Shown: positions 15,974 to 25,283 of the stretch, piece by piece
Position numbering within the stretch: position 1 is the first letter of the stretch
How the letters are laid out: the number at the start of each line of letters is the position of its first letter
Source of the DNA: Oceanihabitans gracilariae
GTDB lineage: Bacteria; Bacteroidota; Bacteroidia; Flavobacteriales; Flavobacteriaceae
Assembly (NCBI RefSeq): GCF_042684485.1
Contig: NZ_JBHULM010000001.1
Location: 248,001 to 312,000, forward strand
Direction of reading: 5' to 3'
DNA length: 64,000 nt
The notes under the pieces: model-generated
What the model saw: the letters and a program-made list of their open reading frames with translations, nothing else
Told to the model about the DNA's origin: nothing
Database searches by the model: none
Made by a program: the position numbers and the translations under genes

Positions 15974-17076
15974 AAAGATTTATAGGCTTCATAAAAAAAG
16001 AATTCTATCATATTTTTAGAGATAGACGCTCGTTGTTTATTCTCTTCGGAATGCCTATAGCACAAATTATGCTTTTTGGTTTTGCAATTACTAATGAAAT
16101 AAACAATGTAGATATTGCCATTTTAGATCATTCTAAAGATGAAACAACGGAAGAAATTATCAATAAAATAGAAGCTTCAAAATATTTCAGTATTAAAAAA
16201 ACTATGGAAAAAGAATCCGATATGGAATCCGTTTTCAAAAAAGGAAAAGTTAAAGCGGTTTTAAATTTTGAAAAAGATTTCAGTAAAAAGCTAATTAAAG
16301 ATAACCAAGCAACAATCCAGATTATTACAGATGCTACAGACCCAAATACAGCTAATACCATAAGTAATTATGTAAATGCTATTTTGCAACAATATCAAAA
16401 AGACTTGAATAAACACATTACCATTGCATATCAAATTGTACCCCAAACAAGAATGGTGTATAATCCAGAATTGAAAAGTGTGTATATGTTTGTTCCTGGT
16501 GTTATGACTATTATTTTAATGTTGGTTTCTGCTATGATGACTTCTATTTCTATTACAAGAGAAAAGGAATTAGGAACCATGGAAATCCTCTTAGTGTCAC
16601 CAATAAAACCAATTCAAGTTATAGTTGGTAAGGTGTTTCCGTATATTTTTCTGTCTATTATTAACGCAGTAGTTATTGTTTTACTGAGTATTTTTATTTT
16701 TAATATGCCAGTGCAAGGAAGCTTGTTTTTATTGGCATTAGAAAGTATTCTTTTTATTATTAGTGCATTGGCTTTAGGTATTTTAATTTCAACCATTTCA
16801 GCTACACAACAAACAGCTATGATGATTTCTTTAATGGGACTCATGCTTCCTGTAATTTTACTTTCGGGTTTTATTTTTCCAATCTCAAGTATGCCTTTAC
16901 CATTGCAAATTATTAGTAATATCATTCCTGCAAAATGGTTTATCATCATCATAAAAGGTATTATGCTAAAAGGTGTAGGATTACAATTTATATGGAAAGA
17001 AACCTTGATTTTATTAGCGATGACGGTATTTTTTATAGCATTAAGTGTAAAGAAATATAAAATTAGATTGGAGTAA
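15970..17076 (+). CDS. ABC-2 type permease (YbhS/YbhR-like), first
   Basis: 368 residues: one N-terminal membrane helix, a large periplasmic domain (about 45-170), then five or so C-terminal helices with the ABC-2 motif TREKELGTMEILLVSPIKP. Heterodimer partner of the next gene's product; overlaps it by 1 bp. Substrate unknown; related E. coli exporters handle cationic drugs and Na+/Li+. Confidence 0.9.
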   Translation: MKRFIGFIKKEFYHIFRDRRSLFILFGMPIAQIMLFGFAITNEINNVDIAILDHSKDETTEEIINKIEASKYFSIKKTMEKESDMESVFKKGKVKAVLNFEKDFSKKLIKDNQATIQIITDATDPNTANTISNYVNAILQQYQKDLNKHITIAYQIVPQTRMVYNPELKSVYMFVPGVMTIILMLVSAMMTSISITREKELGTMEILLVSPIKPIQVIVGKVFPYIFLSIINAVVIVLLSIFIFNMPVQGSLFLLALESILFIISALALGILISTISATQQTAMMISLMGLMLPVILLSGFIFPISSMPLPLQIISNIIPAKWFIIIIKGIMLKGVGLQFIWKETLILLAMTVFFIALSVKKYKIRLE

Positions 17077-18197
17077 TGAAAACAATCTTATACATTATAC
17101 AAAAAGAGTTTAAGCAAATCTTTAGAAATAAAGGGATGCTTCCTATTATTTTTATTTTGCCATTATTGCAATTAGTTATATTATCTAATGCAGCCACTTT
17201 TGAAATCAAGAATATTAAATTTGGCTATATCGATAAAGACCATTCTACAAGCTCTAGAGCTTTAATAGAAAAATTTAATGCATCTACATATTTTAATGTA
17301 TTAACCGACTTTCCTTCAGAAGCAATAGCAAGCGCAGCAATGTTAAAAGGAGAAGTAGATGTCGTTTTAGAAATCCCACAATATTTTGAACGTGATCTTC
17401 AAAAGGAAAAACATAATAGTCTAGGAGTAACTATCAATGCTATTGATGGCGCAGCTGCAGGAGTTGAAAATGTATATGTAAATCAGATTATTCAGCGCTT
17501 TAATCAAAAAATAAAAATAGATGCATTGCAAGTTTTAGATCAACAAATTCAGCCAATAAGCATAGAAAGCATTCCATTATTTTGGTATAATAAAACTTTA
17601 AATTATAAAACCTTTATGGTTCCTGGTATATTAGTTTTACTAGTAACTATGATTACCTTATTCTTATCTGGAATGAATATTGTTCGCGAAAAAGAAATAG
17701 GAACCTTAGAACAAATTAATGTAACACCAATTAAAAAAAGACAGTTTATTATAGGTAAACTCTTTCCGTTTTGGGTTATTGGAATGGGATTACTAACGAT
17801 AGGATTAATTCTGGAAAGAGTCATTTTTAATGTACCTATGCTAGGTAGCTTAGCGCTCATGTATTTTTACACCTCTATTTATATTTTGGTGGTATTAGGT
17901 ATAGGACTATTTATTTCTAATTTCACAGACACACAACAACAAGCCATGTTTATTTCTTGGTTTTTTACGGTTATTTTTATTTTAATGAGTGGTTTGTTTA
18001 CTCCCATTGAAAGCATGCCAAAATGGGCACAAATTATTACAGAATTTAATCCCGTAAAGTATTTTGTAGAAGTCATGCGTATGGTGATGCTTAAAGGTTC
18101 TGGTTTTAACGATATTCTTCCTCAGCTATTAAAAACAGCACTTTATGCTTTTGTAATGAATGGTTTAGCGGTTTGGAGTTATAATAAGACAAATTAA
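17076..18197 (+). CDS. ABC-2 type permease (YbhS/YbhR-like), second
   Basis: 373 residues with the same plan as its neighbour: N-terminal helix after QKEFKQIFRNKG, periplasmic domain, and the signature VREKEIGTLEQINVTPIKK before the C-terminal helix bundle. Last gene of the tetR-tolC-hlyD-ABC-ABC-permease-permease operon; the next gene has its own promoter 7 bp after the stop. Confidence 0.9.
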   Translation: MKTILYIIQKEFKQIFRNKGMLPIIFILPLLQLVILSNAATFEIKNIKFGYIDKDHSTSSRALIEKFNASTYFNVLTDFPSEAIASAAMLKGEVDVVLEIPQYFERDLQKEKHNSLGVTINAIDGAAAGVENVYVNQIIQRFNQKIKIDALQVLDQQIQPISIESIPLFWYNKTLNYKTFMVPGILVLLVTMITLFLSGMNIVREKEIGTLEQINVTPIKKRQFIIGKLFPFWVIGMGLLTIGLILERVIFNVPMLGSLALMYFYTSIYILVVLGIGLFISNFTDTQQQAMFISWFFTVIFILMSGLFTPIESMPKWAQIITEFNPVKYFVEVMRMVMLKGSGFNDILPQLLKTALYAFVMNGLAVWSYNKTN

Positions 18198-18203
18198 AGT
18201 AGT

Positions 18204-18247
18204 GTAACAATTGATACACTTTTCAATTTTTATTAGCTCTATTTTTG
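18204..18247 (+). promoter_or_regulatory. CRP/FNR-type site plus -7 box before a kelch-like T9SS gene
   Basis: GTAAC-AATT-GATAC at 18204-18217 (one mismatch in the right half) and TATTTTTG at 18240-18247, exactly 36 bp apart. Start expected near 18253, about 15 nt before the ATG. Confidence 0.6.
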
Positions 18248-18267
18248 GTTTTCTACTAAAAATCATT

Positions 18268-19875
18268 ATGAAAAAATATTTAACACTCCCACTTTACATA
18301 TTAGCATTTATAACATCATTTGCACAAGATCAATTCACAGTTCAAATAGAACCATTAACAATTACAAATGCACCTAACGTCCATTCTTTCTCTTGGGGAA
18401 AAACTAGTGATGATATGTGGGTAGTTATAGGAGGAAGAATAGATGGTTTACACCAAAGACAACCTTTTGCAGCGTTTCTGGAAAGCGATAACAATAAAAA
18501 TGTTTATGTAATTGATCCAGTGGCTAACCAAACTTGGAGTACGTCTATTAGTGTATTGCAGACTTCTATGTTTGAACAATTACAAGCTACAAACCAAGAA
18601 TTTACACAAAGAGGAAATTCACTATATATTGTAGGTGGTTATGGTTATAGTGCTACGCAAAATGACCATATTACGTATGATAAATTAACTGCAATAGACG
18701 TAGATGGTCTAGCAAATGCAGTTATAAATAATACAAGTATTGTTTCGTTTTTTAGACAAATATCCAATTCAAATTTTGCAGTTACAGGAGGACATTTAGG
18801 CTTATTAAATGATGTGTTTTATTTGTGTGGTGGACAATATTTTGAAGGCAGATATAATCCCATGGGACCAAATAATGGACCTGGATTTATTCAAAATTAT
18901 ACAGATGAAATTAGAACTTTTGAAATCAATGACGATGGTACAAATCTTTCCATAGTTAATTATTCTGCACAAAACGATACGAATAATTTACATAGAAGAG
19001 ATTATAATATGTCTCCTCAAATTTTTCCAGATGGAACACAAGGGTTTACCATGTTTAGTGGCGTTTTTCAGCATACAGCGAATTTACCTTGGCTAAATAG
19101 TGTAGATGTTACAGATTCTGGTTATACAGTTAATAATACCTTTAATCAATATTTAAGCCAATACCATAGTGCTAAAACACCTATTTATGATGCTACAAAT
19201 AATATTATGCATACCATCTTTTTTGGAGGAATGAGTCAATATAAATTAGACGTAAATGATAATCTTGTGCAGGATGATAATGTGCCTTTTATAAAAACTA
19301 TAAGTAAAGTTTCCAGATTTAGTGATGGATCGATGGTAGAAAGTAGTTTAGATATAGAAATGCCAACATTTTTAGGTTCTGGATCAGAATTTATACCATT
19401 AAATAACAATTCAAATTATTTAACTGGTAAAATAATAGATATCAATAATTTACAAGAAGGTATTACACATGTTGGATATATTTTTGGAGGTATTGAAAGT
19501 ACACAAGAAAATATTTTCTTTATTAATAATGGTACACAGAGTAGTGCGAGTAATTTAGCTTTTAAAGTGTTTATTAATAAATCTACTTTAGGTATAGATG
19601 AAGTTGCATTAAATCAAAATAATATCTATAATATAAAAGTGTATCCAAATCCATCTAAAGGTGTTTTTTCTATTGAAGTTTTTATTCCTAATACAGAGGA
19701 AACTATATTAGAAGTTTATGATCTTTTAGGAAAAAAAGTGAAATCTGTAACTATTGAAAAATCTATTGGGTTAAAAACAATTCCTTTAGATTTATCAAAA
19801 ATGGCTTCTGGAGAGTATGTAATTATATTAAAAAATAAAGCAAATAAAATTGAGAGAAAAATAATTAAACTATAA
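18268..19875 (+). CDS. Secreted kelch-like protein with T9SS sorting domain
   Basis: 535 residues: signal peptide (MKKYLTLPLYILAFITSFAQ), a central part with repeated gly-gly motifs after hydrophobic runs (VVIGGRIDG, YIVGGYGY, YLCGGQYF, FFGGMSQY, YIFGGIES), consistent with a kelch-type beta propeller, and a C-terminal type A T9SS sorting domain starting YPNPSKGVFSIEV and ending IERKIIKL. It would be secreted through the type IX system and may be cell-surface bound. Function unknown. An in-frame TTG at 18211 was rejected as it precedes the -7 box. Its CRP/FNR-type promoter ties it to the sulfur/redox set. Confidence 0.8.
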   Translation: MKKYLTLPLYILAFITSFAQDQFTVQIEPLTITNAPNVHSFSWGKTSDDMWVVIGGRIDGLHQRQPFAAFLESDNNKNVYVIDPVANQTWSTSISVLQTSMFEQLQATNQEFTQRGNSLYIVGGYGYSATQNDHITYDKLTAIDVDGLANAVINNTSIVSFFRQISNSNFAVTGGHLGLLNDVFYLCGGQYFEGRYNPMGPNNGPGFIQNYTDEIRTFEINDDGTNLSIVNYSAQNDTNNLHRRDYNMSPQIFPDGTQGFTMFSGVFQHTANLPWLNSVDVTDSGYTVNNTFNQYLSQYHSAKTPIYDATNNIMHTIFFGGMSQYKLDVNDNLVQDDNVPFIKTISKVSRFSDGSMVESSLDIEMPTFLGSGSEFIPLNNNSNYLTGKIIDINNLQEGITHVGYIFGGIESTQENIFFINNGTQSSASNLAFKVFINKSTLGIDEVALNQNNIYNIKVYPNPSKGVFSIEVFIPNTEETILEVYDLLGKKVKSVTIEKSIGLKTIPLDLSKMASGEYVIILKNKANKIERKIIKL

Positions 19876-19887
19876 TTTTTCCTTAAT

Positions 19888-19931
19888 GTAACAAAAGTAA
19901 CTGTAGAGTGTTTACATGGATATTATCTTTA
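19888..19931 (+). promoter_or_regulatory. CRP/FNR-type site plus -7 box before sqr
   Basis: GTAAC-AAAA-GTAAC at 19888-19901 (one mismatch in the right half) and TATCTTTA at 19924-19931, 36 bp apart. Start expected near 19937, giving a very short leader. Confidence 0.72.
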
Positions 19932-19947
19932 CATAAAAATAAAAATC

Positions 19948-21405
19948 ATGTCTAAAATTGTCATTTTAGGAGCGGGAATTTCTGGTCACGTTGCAGCAAC
20001 TCATTTACGTAGAAAACTTTCAAAAAAACATGAAGTTGTTGTAGTATCACCTAATAGTAATTACCAATGGATTCCGTCTAATATTTGGGTAGGAATTGGT
20101 AGAATGAAATCAGAAAAAATATTATTTCCATTAGCTCCTTTATATAAAAAGAAAGGAATAGAGTTTAAGCAAGCTAAAGCAATTTCGTTTTTTCCAGAAG
20201 GAGATAAAACAGAACAAAAACCGTATGTTTTATCCGAATATGTTACAGGTGAAAATAAAGGAAAACAAGAAAAAGTAACCTATGATTATTTAATAAATGC
20301 TACAGGACCAAAATTAAATTTTGAAGCTACAGAAGGTTTAATTCCTGGTAAAAATAAAGCCTATTCGGTTTGTACTTATACGCATGCAGATCATGCTTGG
20401 CAAGGTTTAAGTGCTTTAATTGAACAAATGAAAGCTGGTAAAAAGGCCAAAATTTTAATTGGTACAGGACACGCAAAATCAACCTGTCAAGGTGCTGCTT
20501 TTGAATACATTTTAAATGTAGAACAAGAATTACGTAAACATAAAGTTCGTGATATGGCCGAAGTAACATGGATTTCTAACGAATATCAATTAGGAGATTT
20601 CGGGATGGATGGTATGTTGTTAAGTTACGGAAGCTTGTCTATGAAATCGCATGAAATGATTGAAATGATCTTTGAAGATAGAGACATTAAATGGATTCTA
20701 GGAGCAGGAGTAAATAAAATTGAAGATGGTGTAGCACATTATGAAAACCTAGAAGGAGAATATAAAACCGAAGATTATGATTTTGCTATGTTAATACCTT
20801 CGTTTTCGGGTCATGGTTTTAAAGCTTATGATAAAAATGAAAACGATATTACAGAAAAATTGTTTCGTGGGTTTATGGTTGTAGATGCAGATTATACACC
20901 AAAACCTTATGAAAAATGGTCGGTAAAAGATTGGCCTGAAACCTATCAAAACCCTAGTTATAAAAATATTTTTGCACCAGGAATTGCATTTGCACCTCCT
21001 CACGCTATTTCTAAACCACGAAAAAGCAAAAATGGTACAGATATTTCTCCTGCGCCACCACGTACAGGAATGCCTTCTGGAATTACCGCAAAATTGGTTG
21101 CAGATAATATAATAGATAGTATTAAAAGCGGAAAAGAGTCTTTAAACCATAAAGGTTCTTTAGGAAATATGGGAGCAGCTTGTATTGCTTCTGCAGGTTT
21201 CGGTATGACTACAGGAAGCGGAGTAAGTATTACTACGTATCCAATTGTTCCTGACTATGAAAAATATCCGAAAACACAAGGAAGACAATTAGGAAAAACC
21301 TTTGGTGAAATAGGTTTAGCAGGACACTGGTTAAAATTAGCTTTACACTATGCTTTTATTTATAAAGCAAAAATGAAACCATTTTGGTGGCTTATACCAG
21401 AATAA
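19948..21405 (+). CDS. sqr: Sulfide:quinone oxidoreductase
   Basis: 485-residue FAD-dependent, membrane-associated flavoprotein that oxidises H2S and passes electrons to quinone, releasing polysulfide or persulfide. N-terminal dinucleotide fold VILGAGISGHVAA (about 4-17), second Rossmann region ILIGTGHAKSTCQGAAFEY. Cys residues at 142 (YSVCTYTHAD), 180 (STCQG) and 412 (AACIASAGFGMTTG) sit where SQR redox cysteines are expected. The C-terminal amphipathic/hydrophobic region (HWLKLALHYAFIY) is the usual membrane anchor. Its products feed the CstB-like enzyme at 839 and its electrons could reach cytochrome bd. Followed in the same transcript by a 45-residue peptide gene. Confidence 0.9.
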   Translation: MSKIVILGAGISGHVAATHLRRKLSKKHEVVVVSPNSNYQWIPSNIWVGIGRMKSEKILFPLAPLYKKKGIEFKQAKAISFFPEGDKTEQKPYVLSEYVTGENKGKQEKVTYDYLINATGPKLNFEATEGLIPGKNKAYSVCTYTHADHAWQGLSALIEQMKAGKKAKILIGTGHAKSTCQGAAFEYILNVEQELRKHKVRDMAEVTWISNEYQLGDFGMDGMLLSYGSLSMKSHEMIEMIFEDRDIKWILGAGVNKIEDGVAHYENLEGEYKTEDYDFAMLIPSFSGHGFKAYDKNENDITEKLFRGFMVVDADYTPKPYEKWSVKDWPETYQNPSYKNIFAPGIAFAPPHAISKPRKSKNGTDISPAPPRTGMPSGITAKLVADNIIDSIKSGKESLNHKGSLGNMGAACIASAGFGMTTGSGVSITTYPIVPDYEKYPKTQGRQLGKTFGEIGLAGHWLKLALHYAFIYKAKMKPFWWLIPE

Positions 21406-21427
21406 AAACGTTATAAAACATAAGATC

Positions 21428-21565
21428 ATGACACAAAGAATTTCAAAATATCAAAGATTTAAAATGATGAATCCTATCATTCAGTTTTTCAAGTTTATTT
21501 ATTTAAGTATAAAAATAATGCTTGTTGTAGCTGGAGGACATGGAGGCACAAGAAAAGCAAATTGA
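21428..21565 (+). CDS. 45-residue basic membrane peptide downstream of sqr
   Basis: ATG at 21428, TGA at 21563-21565. Sequence pattern: a basic N-terminus (MTQRISKYQRFKMMN), one hydrophobic span (PIIQFFKFIYLSIKIMLVVAG) and a Gly/His/Arg tail (GGHGGTRKAN). No family recognised. It lies 22 bp after sqr with a terminator 30 bp beyond, so it is co-transcribed. A second, interrupted copy with its own CRP/FNR-type promoter is at 24000-24134, and the shared segment includes the terminators. Conservation of the reading frame between the copies (a whole-codon deletion, mainly silent or conservative changes) supports coding. Confidence 0.62.
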   Translation: MTQRISKYQRFKMMNPIIQFFKFIYLSIKIMLVVAGGHGGTRKAN

Positions 21566-21593
21566 TTTAATCGTTCGTTTTTGGTTAGTTAAT

Positions 21594-21630
21594 GAAAAAG
21601 CATTTATAAGCAATTATAAGTGCTTTTTTT
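21594..21630. terminator. Bidirectional terminator
   Basis: AAAGCATTTATAA / TTATAAGTGCTTT stem with a GCAA loop and flanking A/T runs, between the sqr operon and the convergent pncA. Confidence 0.85.
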
Positions 21631-21673
21631 ATACACAGTAGTATACCATATTAAAAGGAATCTATTTTTAGAT

Positions 21674-22282
21674 TCACAATATATCTGCTGATGTAACCAT
21701 TTTAATTCCCATAGCAACCATACTTTTTTTAAGTTTTTCAAACGCTTTAGTATCCAGTGCTTTGGAGGCGTCTTCAATAAAAAAACAAGAAAAGCCTTCT
21801 TTAACAGCGTCACGTACTGAAAAATACACACAAATATCAGCGGCTAAACCACATAGATAAAGCGCAGAGGTTCCTTTTTCTTTTAAATAACCAGCCAACC
21901 CTGTAGATTTTAAATGTCTGTTGTCATAAAAGGCACTATAGCTATCTATGGTTTTATCGGTTCCTTTTCTAAAAATAGTTTCTATTTTATTCGTATTTAA
22001 ATCTGGATGAAACGCTGCACCTTCGGTTCCTTGTACACAATGATCTGGCCATAAGGTTTGTGGTACACCATGTATTTTAATTTCATCAAAATTAGATTTG
22101 CCTTCATGATTATTGGCAAAACTTACATGATCTCTAGGATGCCAATCTTGAGTAGCAACTATCAAATCAAATTTATCTTGTATGGCATTTATATTTGGTA
22201 CAATTTCATTTCCGTAAGGAACAGGAAGTGATCCGTTGGGCATAAAATCGTTTTGTACATCGATGATGAGTAGCGTTTTCAT
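21674..22282 (-). CDS. pncA: Nicotinamidase
   Basis: 202-residue isochorismatase-fold amidase converting nicotinamide to nicotinate. Asp in LLIIDVQNDFMP, metal site around QDWHPRDHVSFA, the LWPDHCVQGT signature and the nucleophile region YLCGLAADICVYFSVRDA with the catalytic Cys in DICV. Second gene of the pncB-pncA operon, 38 bp after pncB; its product is the substrate of PncB. Housekeeping NAD salvage, lying between the two copies of the 45-residue peptide gene. Confidence 0.96.
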   Translation of the reverse strand: MKTLLIIDVQNDFMPNGSLPVPYGNEIVPNINAIQDKFDLIVATQDWHPRDHVSFANNHEGKSNFDEIKIHGVPQTLWPDHCVQGTEGAAFHPDLNTNKIETIFRKGTDKTIDSYSAFYDNRHLKSTGLAGYLKEKGTSALYLCGLAADICVYFSVRDAVKEGFSCFFIEDASKALDTKAFEKLKKSMVAMGIKMVTSADIL

Positions 22283-22320
22283 AAATAGATTTTTAGTGGA
22301 AGTAGATTTGTTACGCTTGT

Positions 22321-23718
22321 TTAATGTTTGTGTTTTTTAATCAAAATGTCACGTTCTTTTTTTAGCGCTGAACTAAGTCCTATTTTGTAAATATGCGGAT
22401 TTTGAAAACGTTTATATTCATTAGGAAGCTGTTTTAATCGCGATTGTGAAAATTCAGAAATTTCAGTAACAGATCGCGTAGGAACTATTCTTTTTCCATT
22501 TTTCATCACTTGTTCTAGTAAAGCTTCTTTTTTAAAAGCATGTAGTTCTAAACTTTTAGTAATATCAAAAGGATGTTCCATTAGTGTTACTTTTTCTTCC
22601 GAAGCCAGTGTTATCGCATCTGCTCCATAAAACATGCCGTTATCGTCTATCATTCGGTACACTTGCTTTTTAAAAGGAAGTGATATTTTAATAATATTTT
22701 CAGAAAGTTTAATTCTTGGTGTATCATTATATTCGGCTAATTTATACACACCATCTAATGCAGCATCTGGTTTTCCTGTGACCAAATTGGTACCAACACC
22801 ATAAATATCAATAGGAGCACCTTGTTCTTTCAAACTTTTTATTACATATTCATCTAATTGGTTTGATACTACAATTTTTACATCATTTAAATTTGCAGCA
22901 TCTAGTATAGCTCGAGTTTTTTTAGACAAATAGGCTAAATCACCACTATCTAAACGTACGCCTAACAATTGATCACCTCTTTTTTCCATTTCTTTGGCAA
23001 CTGTAATAGCGTTAGGCAATCCGCTTTTAAGGGTATTGTAGGTATCAATTAAGAGCACACAGTTTTCTGGTCGCATTTTAGCAAAATCTCTAAAAGCTTG
23101 CAATTCATCCTCATAACTTTGTATAAAAGAGTGTGCCATGGTTCCTGAGGAAGAAATATTATAGTCTTCGGCAGCTTTAACATTACTTGTACTATCAAAA
23201 CCACCAATAGCAGCTGCTCTAGAAGCATAGTAACCACCTGTAGCATGTGCACGACGTAAACCCATATCTAGTAGAATTCCATCTTTAGCGCTAAATTTTA
23301 TCCTGCTGGCTTTTGTAGCAATTAAGGTTTGAAAATTAAGAATGTTTAGTAAAAGCGTTTCAATAATTTGCGCTTCTATAATATTGGCTTCTACTTGTAA
23401 AATTGGTCGGTTAGGAAATACAACATCACCTTCTTTACTAGAATAAATGTTTCCTTGAAAACGAAAGTTTTCTAGATAGTCTAAAAAGTCATTTTCAAAT
23501 CCTTTTTGTTTTAAATAGGAAATATCGGATGCTGTAAACTCTAAAGTTTCAAGTATTTCTAATACGTCTTCTAGTCCAGCAAAAATAGAATAGCCACTAT
23601 TAAAAGGATTGTGTCTAAAATAATAATCGAATACTGCTCGTCCATTGGGTTTTGTGCCAAAATAAACTTGTGCCATTGTAATTTGATAAAGGTCTGTATA
23701 TGCAGCTGTAATATTCAT
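22321..23718 (-). CDS. pncB: Nicotinate phosphoribosyltransferase
   Basis: 465 residues; ATP-assisted synthesis of nicotinate mononucleotide from nicotinate and PRPP. Start taken at the ATG of 23718, giving MNITAAYTDLYQITMAQVYF, the standard NAPRTase N-terminus; a longer frame upstream lacks similarity. Conserved DMGLRRAHATGG, GTMAHSFIQSY and GVRLDSGDL motifs are present. Transcribed with pncA. Confidence 0.95.
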   Translation of the reverse strand: MNITAAYTDLYQITMAQVYFGTKPNGRAVFDYYFRHNPFNSGYSIFAGLEDVLEILETLEFTASDISYLKQKGFENDFLDYLENFRFQGNIYSSKEGDVVFPNRPILQVEANIIEAQIIETLLLNILNFQTLIATKASRIKFSAKDGILLDMGLRRAHATGGYYASRAAAIGGFDSTSNVKAAEDYNISSSGTMAHSFIQSYEDELQAFRDFAKMRPENCVLLIDTYNTLKSGLPNAITVAKEMEKRGDQLLGVRLDSGDLAYLSKKTRAILDAANLNDVKIVVSNQLDEYVIKSLKEQGAPIDIYGVGTNLVTGKPDAALDGVYKLAEYNDTPRIKLSENIIKISLPFKKQVYRMIDDNGMFYGADAITLASEEKVTLMEHPFDITKSLELHAFKKEALLEQVMKNGKRIVPTRSVTEISEFSQSRLKQLPNEYKRFQNPHIYKIGLSSALKKERDILIKKHKH

Positions 23719-23883
23719 GAGAATTTGAATTATATCTTTACAAAACACCTAAAATGATAAAGAAGTCTTGTTGTGAATTTTAAAAAAATAAAGGGATTAA
23801 ATTTAAGGATATTTTGCCACTCAAAGAACGAAGATGTAAGAAATATTGTAAAAAGAAGCTGAAATAATAATTCTTTTCGTTGC

Positions 23884-23927
23884 GTAACATTAGTTACTGA
23901 GTGGTATTAAGTATTGCCTTAATTTTG
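23884..23927 (+). promoter_or_regulatory. CRP/FNR-type site plus -7 box before the interrupted peptide copy
   Basis: Perfect GTAAC-ATTA-GTTAC at 23884-23897 and TAATTTTG at 23920-23927, 36 bp apart. The rest of the 23719-23999 gap holds only the pncB upstream region. The site is not at promoter spacing for pncB on the other strand. Confidence 0.75.
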
Positions 23928-23999
23928 TACTGTAAAATATGGTTTTGTTCTTCTTTATGCTGTTATAAACATGTTTTTTAAAACAGTAGAAGTATAGTT

Positions 24000-24134
24000 A
24001 TGATACAAAGAATTTCAAAATATTAAAGGTTTAAAAGAATGTATCCTATCATTCTGTTTTTTCAAGTTTATTTAAGTATAAAAATAATGCTTGTTGTAGC
24101 AGGAAGAGATAGAGGTACTTTAAAGGTAAGCTGA
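24000..24134 (+). pseudogene. Second copy of the 45-residue peptide gene, stopped at codon 9
   Basis: Aligned with 21428-21565: ATG at 24000, the same first eight codons apart from T2I, then TAA (24024-24026) where the first copy has CAA; the frame continues in register to TGA at 24132-24134 with YLSIKIMLVVAG preserved. An ATG at 24039 could restart a 31-residue product containing the membrane span. The intact strong promoter and terminator leave open that the RNA itself, or the short restart product, is functional. Otherwise a recent pseudogene. Confidence 0.6.
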
Positions 24135-24166
24135 TGTGGTTATCAGTTTTTTTTTGGTTGATAGGT

Positions 24167-24204
24167 AAAAAGGCGTTTATAAATTTTATAGATGCCTTTT
24201 TCAT
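24167..24204. terminator. Bidirectional terminator
   Basis: AAAAGGCGTTTATAA / TTATAGATGCCTTTTT imperfect stem; homologous to the terminator at 21594-21630 and shared by the convergent hydrolase gene. Confidence 0.75.
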
Positions 24205-24215
24205 TACAATTAGTG

Positions 24216-25214
24216 TTAATTGCCTTTTACACGTTGCCACAATTCGCTTAGTAATTTTTTTCCATCCCGATTGTTTTTAGGTTCTTCTGTAAAAGTAAGC
24301 TTACCAGAAGCATCTACATCTATTCTGTATTTAAAAACAAAGTTGTTAGATTTTGGTGTTATACTTAATAGCCCAAATCGTAAATCGTTAAAATAAAGGG
24401 TTTCCTTTTTTTGGGTAATCGTGTACCAACCTTCAGAAATAGCAATCATACGTTTTACGCTTTCTTCTTCAGTAAGATTTCCTAATAATTCATGGTTTTT
24501 AGGATAGCTATCAAAAGTGATAGGTTGCGAATCAAAAAACGAATAATTTCCTAATAAATAGGCATCTTCTGTTTCTACATTAGCACTCCAAAGTATGGTG
24601 TTTAAAGGCGAAGGTCTAGTGTCTAAATCTAAATAAGCAATATTTTGTGTTGCTAGAGCAGCTTCAAATTTACTGTATGCAATGCCTTTTAATAGAAAGG
24701 TTAGTAGTAAGTAAGAGGTACTTATTATTAAACCTAACTTGTTATAAAATTGACGTTTGTGTGCAGTGCGTTTTTGTAGCATTGCCAAAATTAAAAACAC
24801 TAAAAAAGGCAATGTATATAAAGGGTCTATAACAAAAATAGTTTTAAATGCTAACCTTAAATCTAAAGGCCAAAATAATTGTGTTCCCCAAGTAGTATGT
24901 GCATCTAATATAGGATGTGTAACAAAAGCCCAAAAGAATAACCAGGACCAATCTTTAAAATTTTTATAGGTTTCATACCTAGAAACTAACCAACCCAAAA
25001 TGGGCGCAAAAAGTACTGAAAAAACAATAGAATGTGTAAAACCTCTATGTATAGAAAGTGCGGTAACAGTATCTGTAAAGTAAGAAGCAAATACATCAAA
25101 ATCAGGAATGGTTCCTGCAATTGCACCATAAAGCATGGCTTTGTTGCCAACTTTTTTACCTAAAACAACTTCTCCTACAGCTGCTCCTAATACTATTTGT
25201 GTTAATGAATCCAT
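24216..25214 (-). CDS. YdjM/DUF457-type membrane metal-dependent hydrolase
   Basis: 332 residues. N-terminal MDSLTQIVLGAAVGEVVLG, then PDFD, HRGFTHS and HPILDAHTTWGTQLF motifs with conserved Asp/His, as in the inner-membrane LexA-regulated YdjM family. Five or so membrane segments in the first 190 residues, then a periplasmic or cytoplasmic soluble domain. Substrate unknown. A -7 box (TACTTTTG, 25230 to 25223 on the minus strand) lies so close to the ATG that the message would be nearly leaderless. Divergent from the RND operon. Confidence 0.85.
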   Translation of the reverse strand: MDSLTQIVLGAAVGEVVLGKKVGNKAMLYGAIAGTIPDFDVFASYFTDTVTALSIHRGFTHSIVFSVLFAPILGWLVSRYETYKNFKDWSWLFFWAFVTHPILDAHTTWGTQLFWPLDLRLAFKTIFVIDPLYTLPFLVFLILAMLQKRTAHKRQFYNKLGLIISTSYLLLTFLLKGIAYSKFEAALATQNIAYLDLDTRPSPLNTILWSANVETEDAYLLGNYSFFDSQPITFDSYPKNHELLGNLTEEESVKRMIAISEGWYTITQKKETLYFNDLRFGLLSITPKSNNFVFKYRIDVDASGKLTFTEEPKNNRDGKKLLSELWQRVKGN

Positions 25215-25283
25215 ACAGCATACAAAAGTAAGTGATACTAGTATAACAACAATACAACTTTGTTTTTATGTCATTTTTACTTG

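Noticed and set aside
23884..23897. The CRP/FNR site as a pncB regulator
   Set aside because: On the minus strand no -7 box lies at the required spacing; the site fits only the plus-strand peptide copy.
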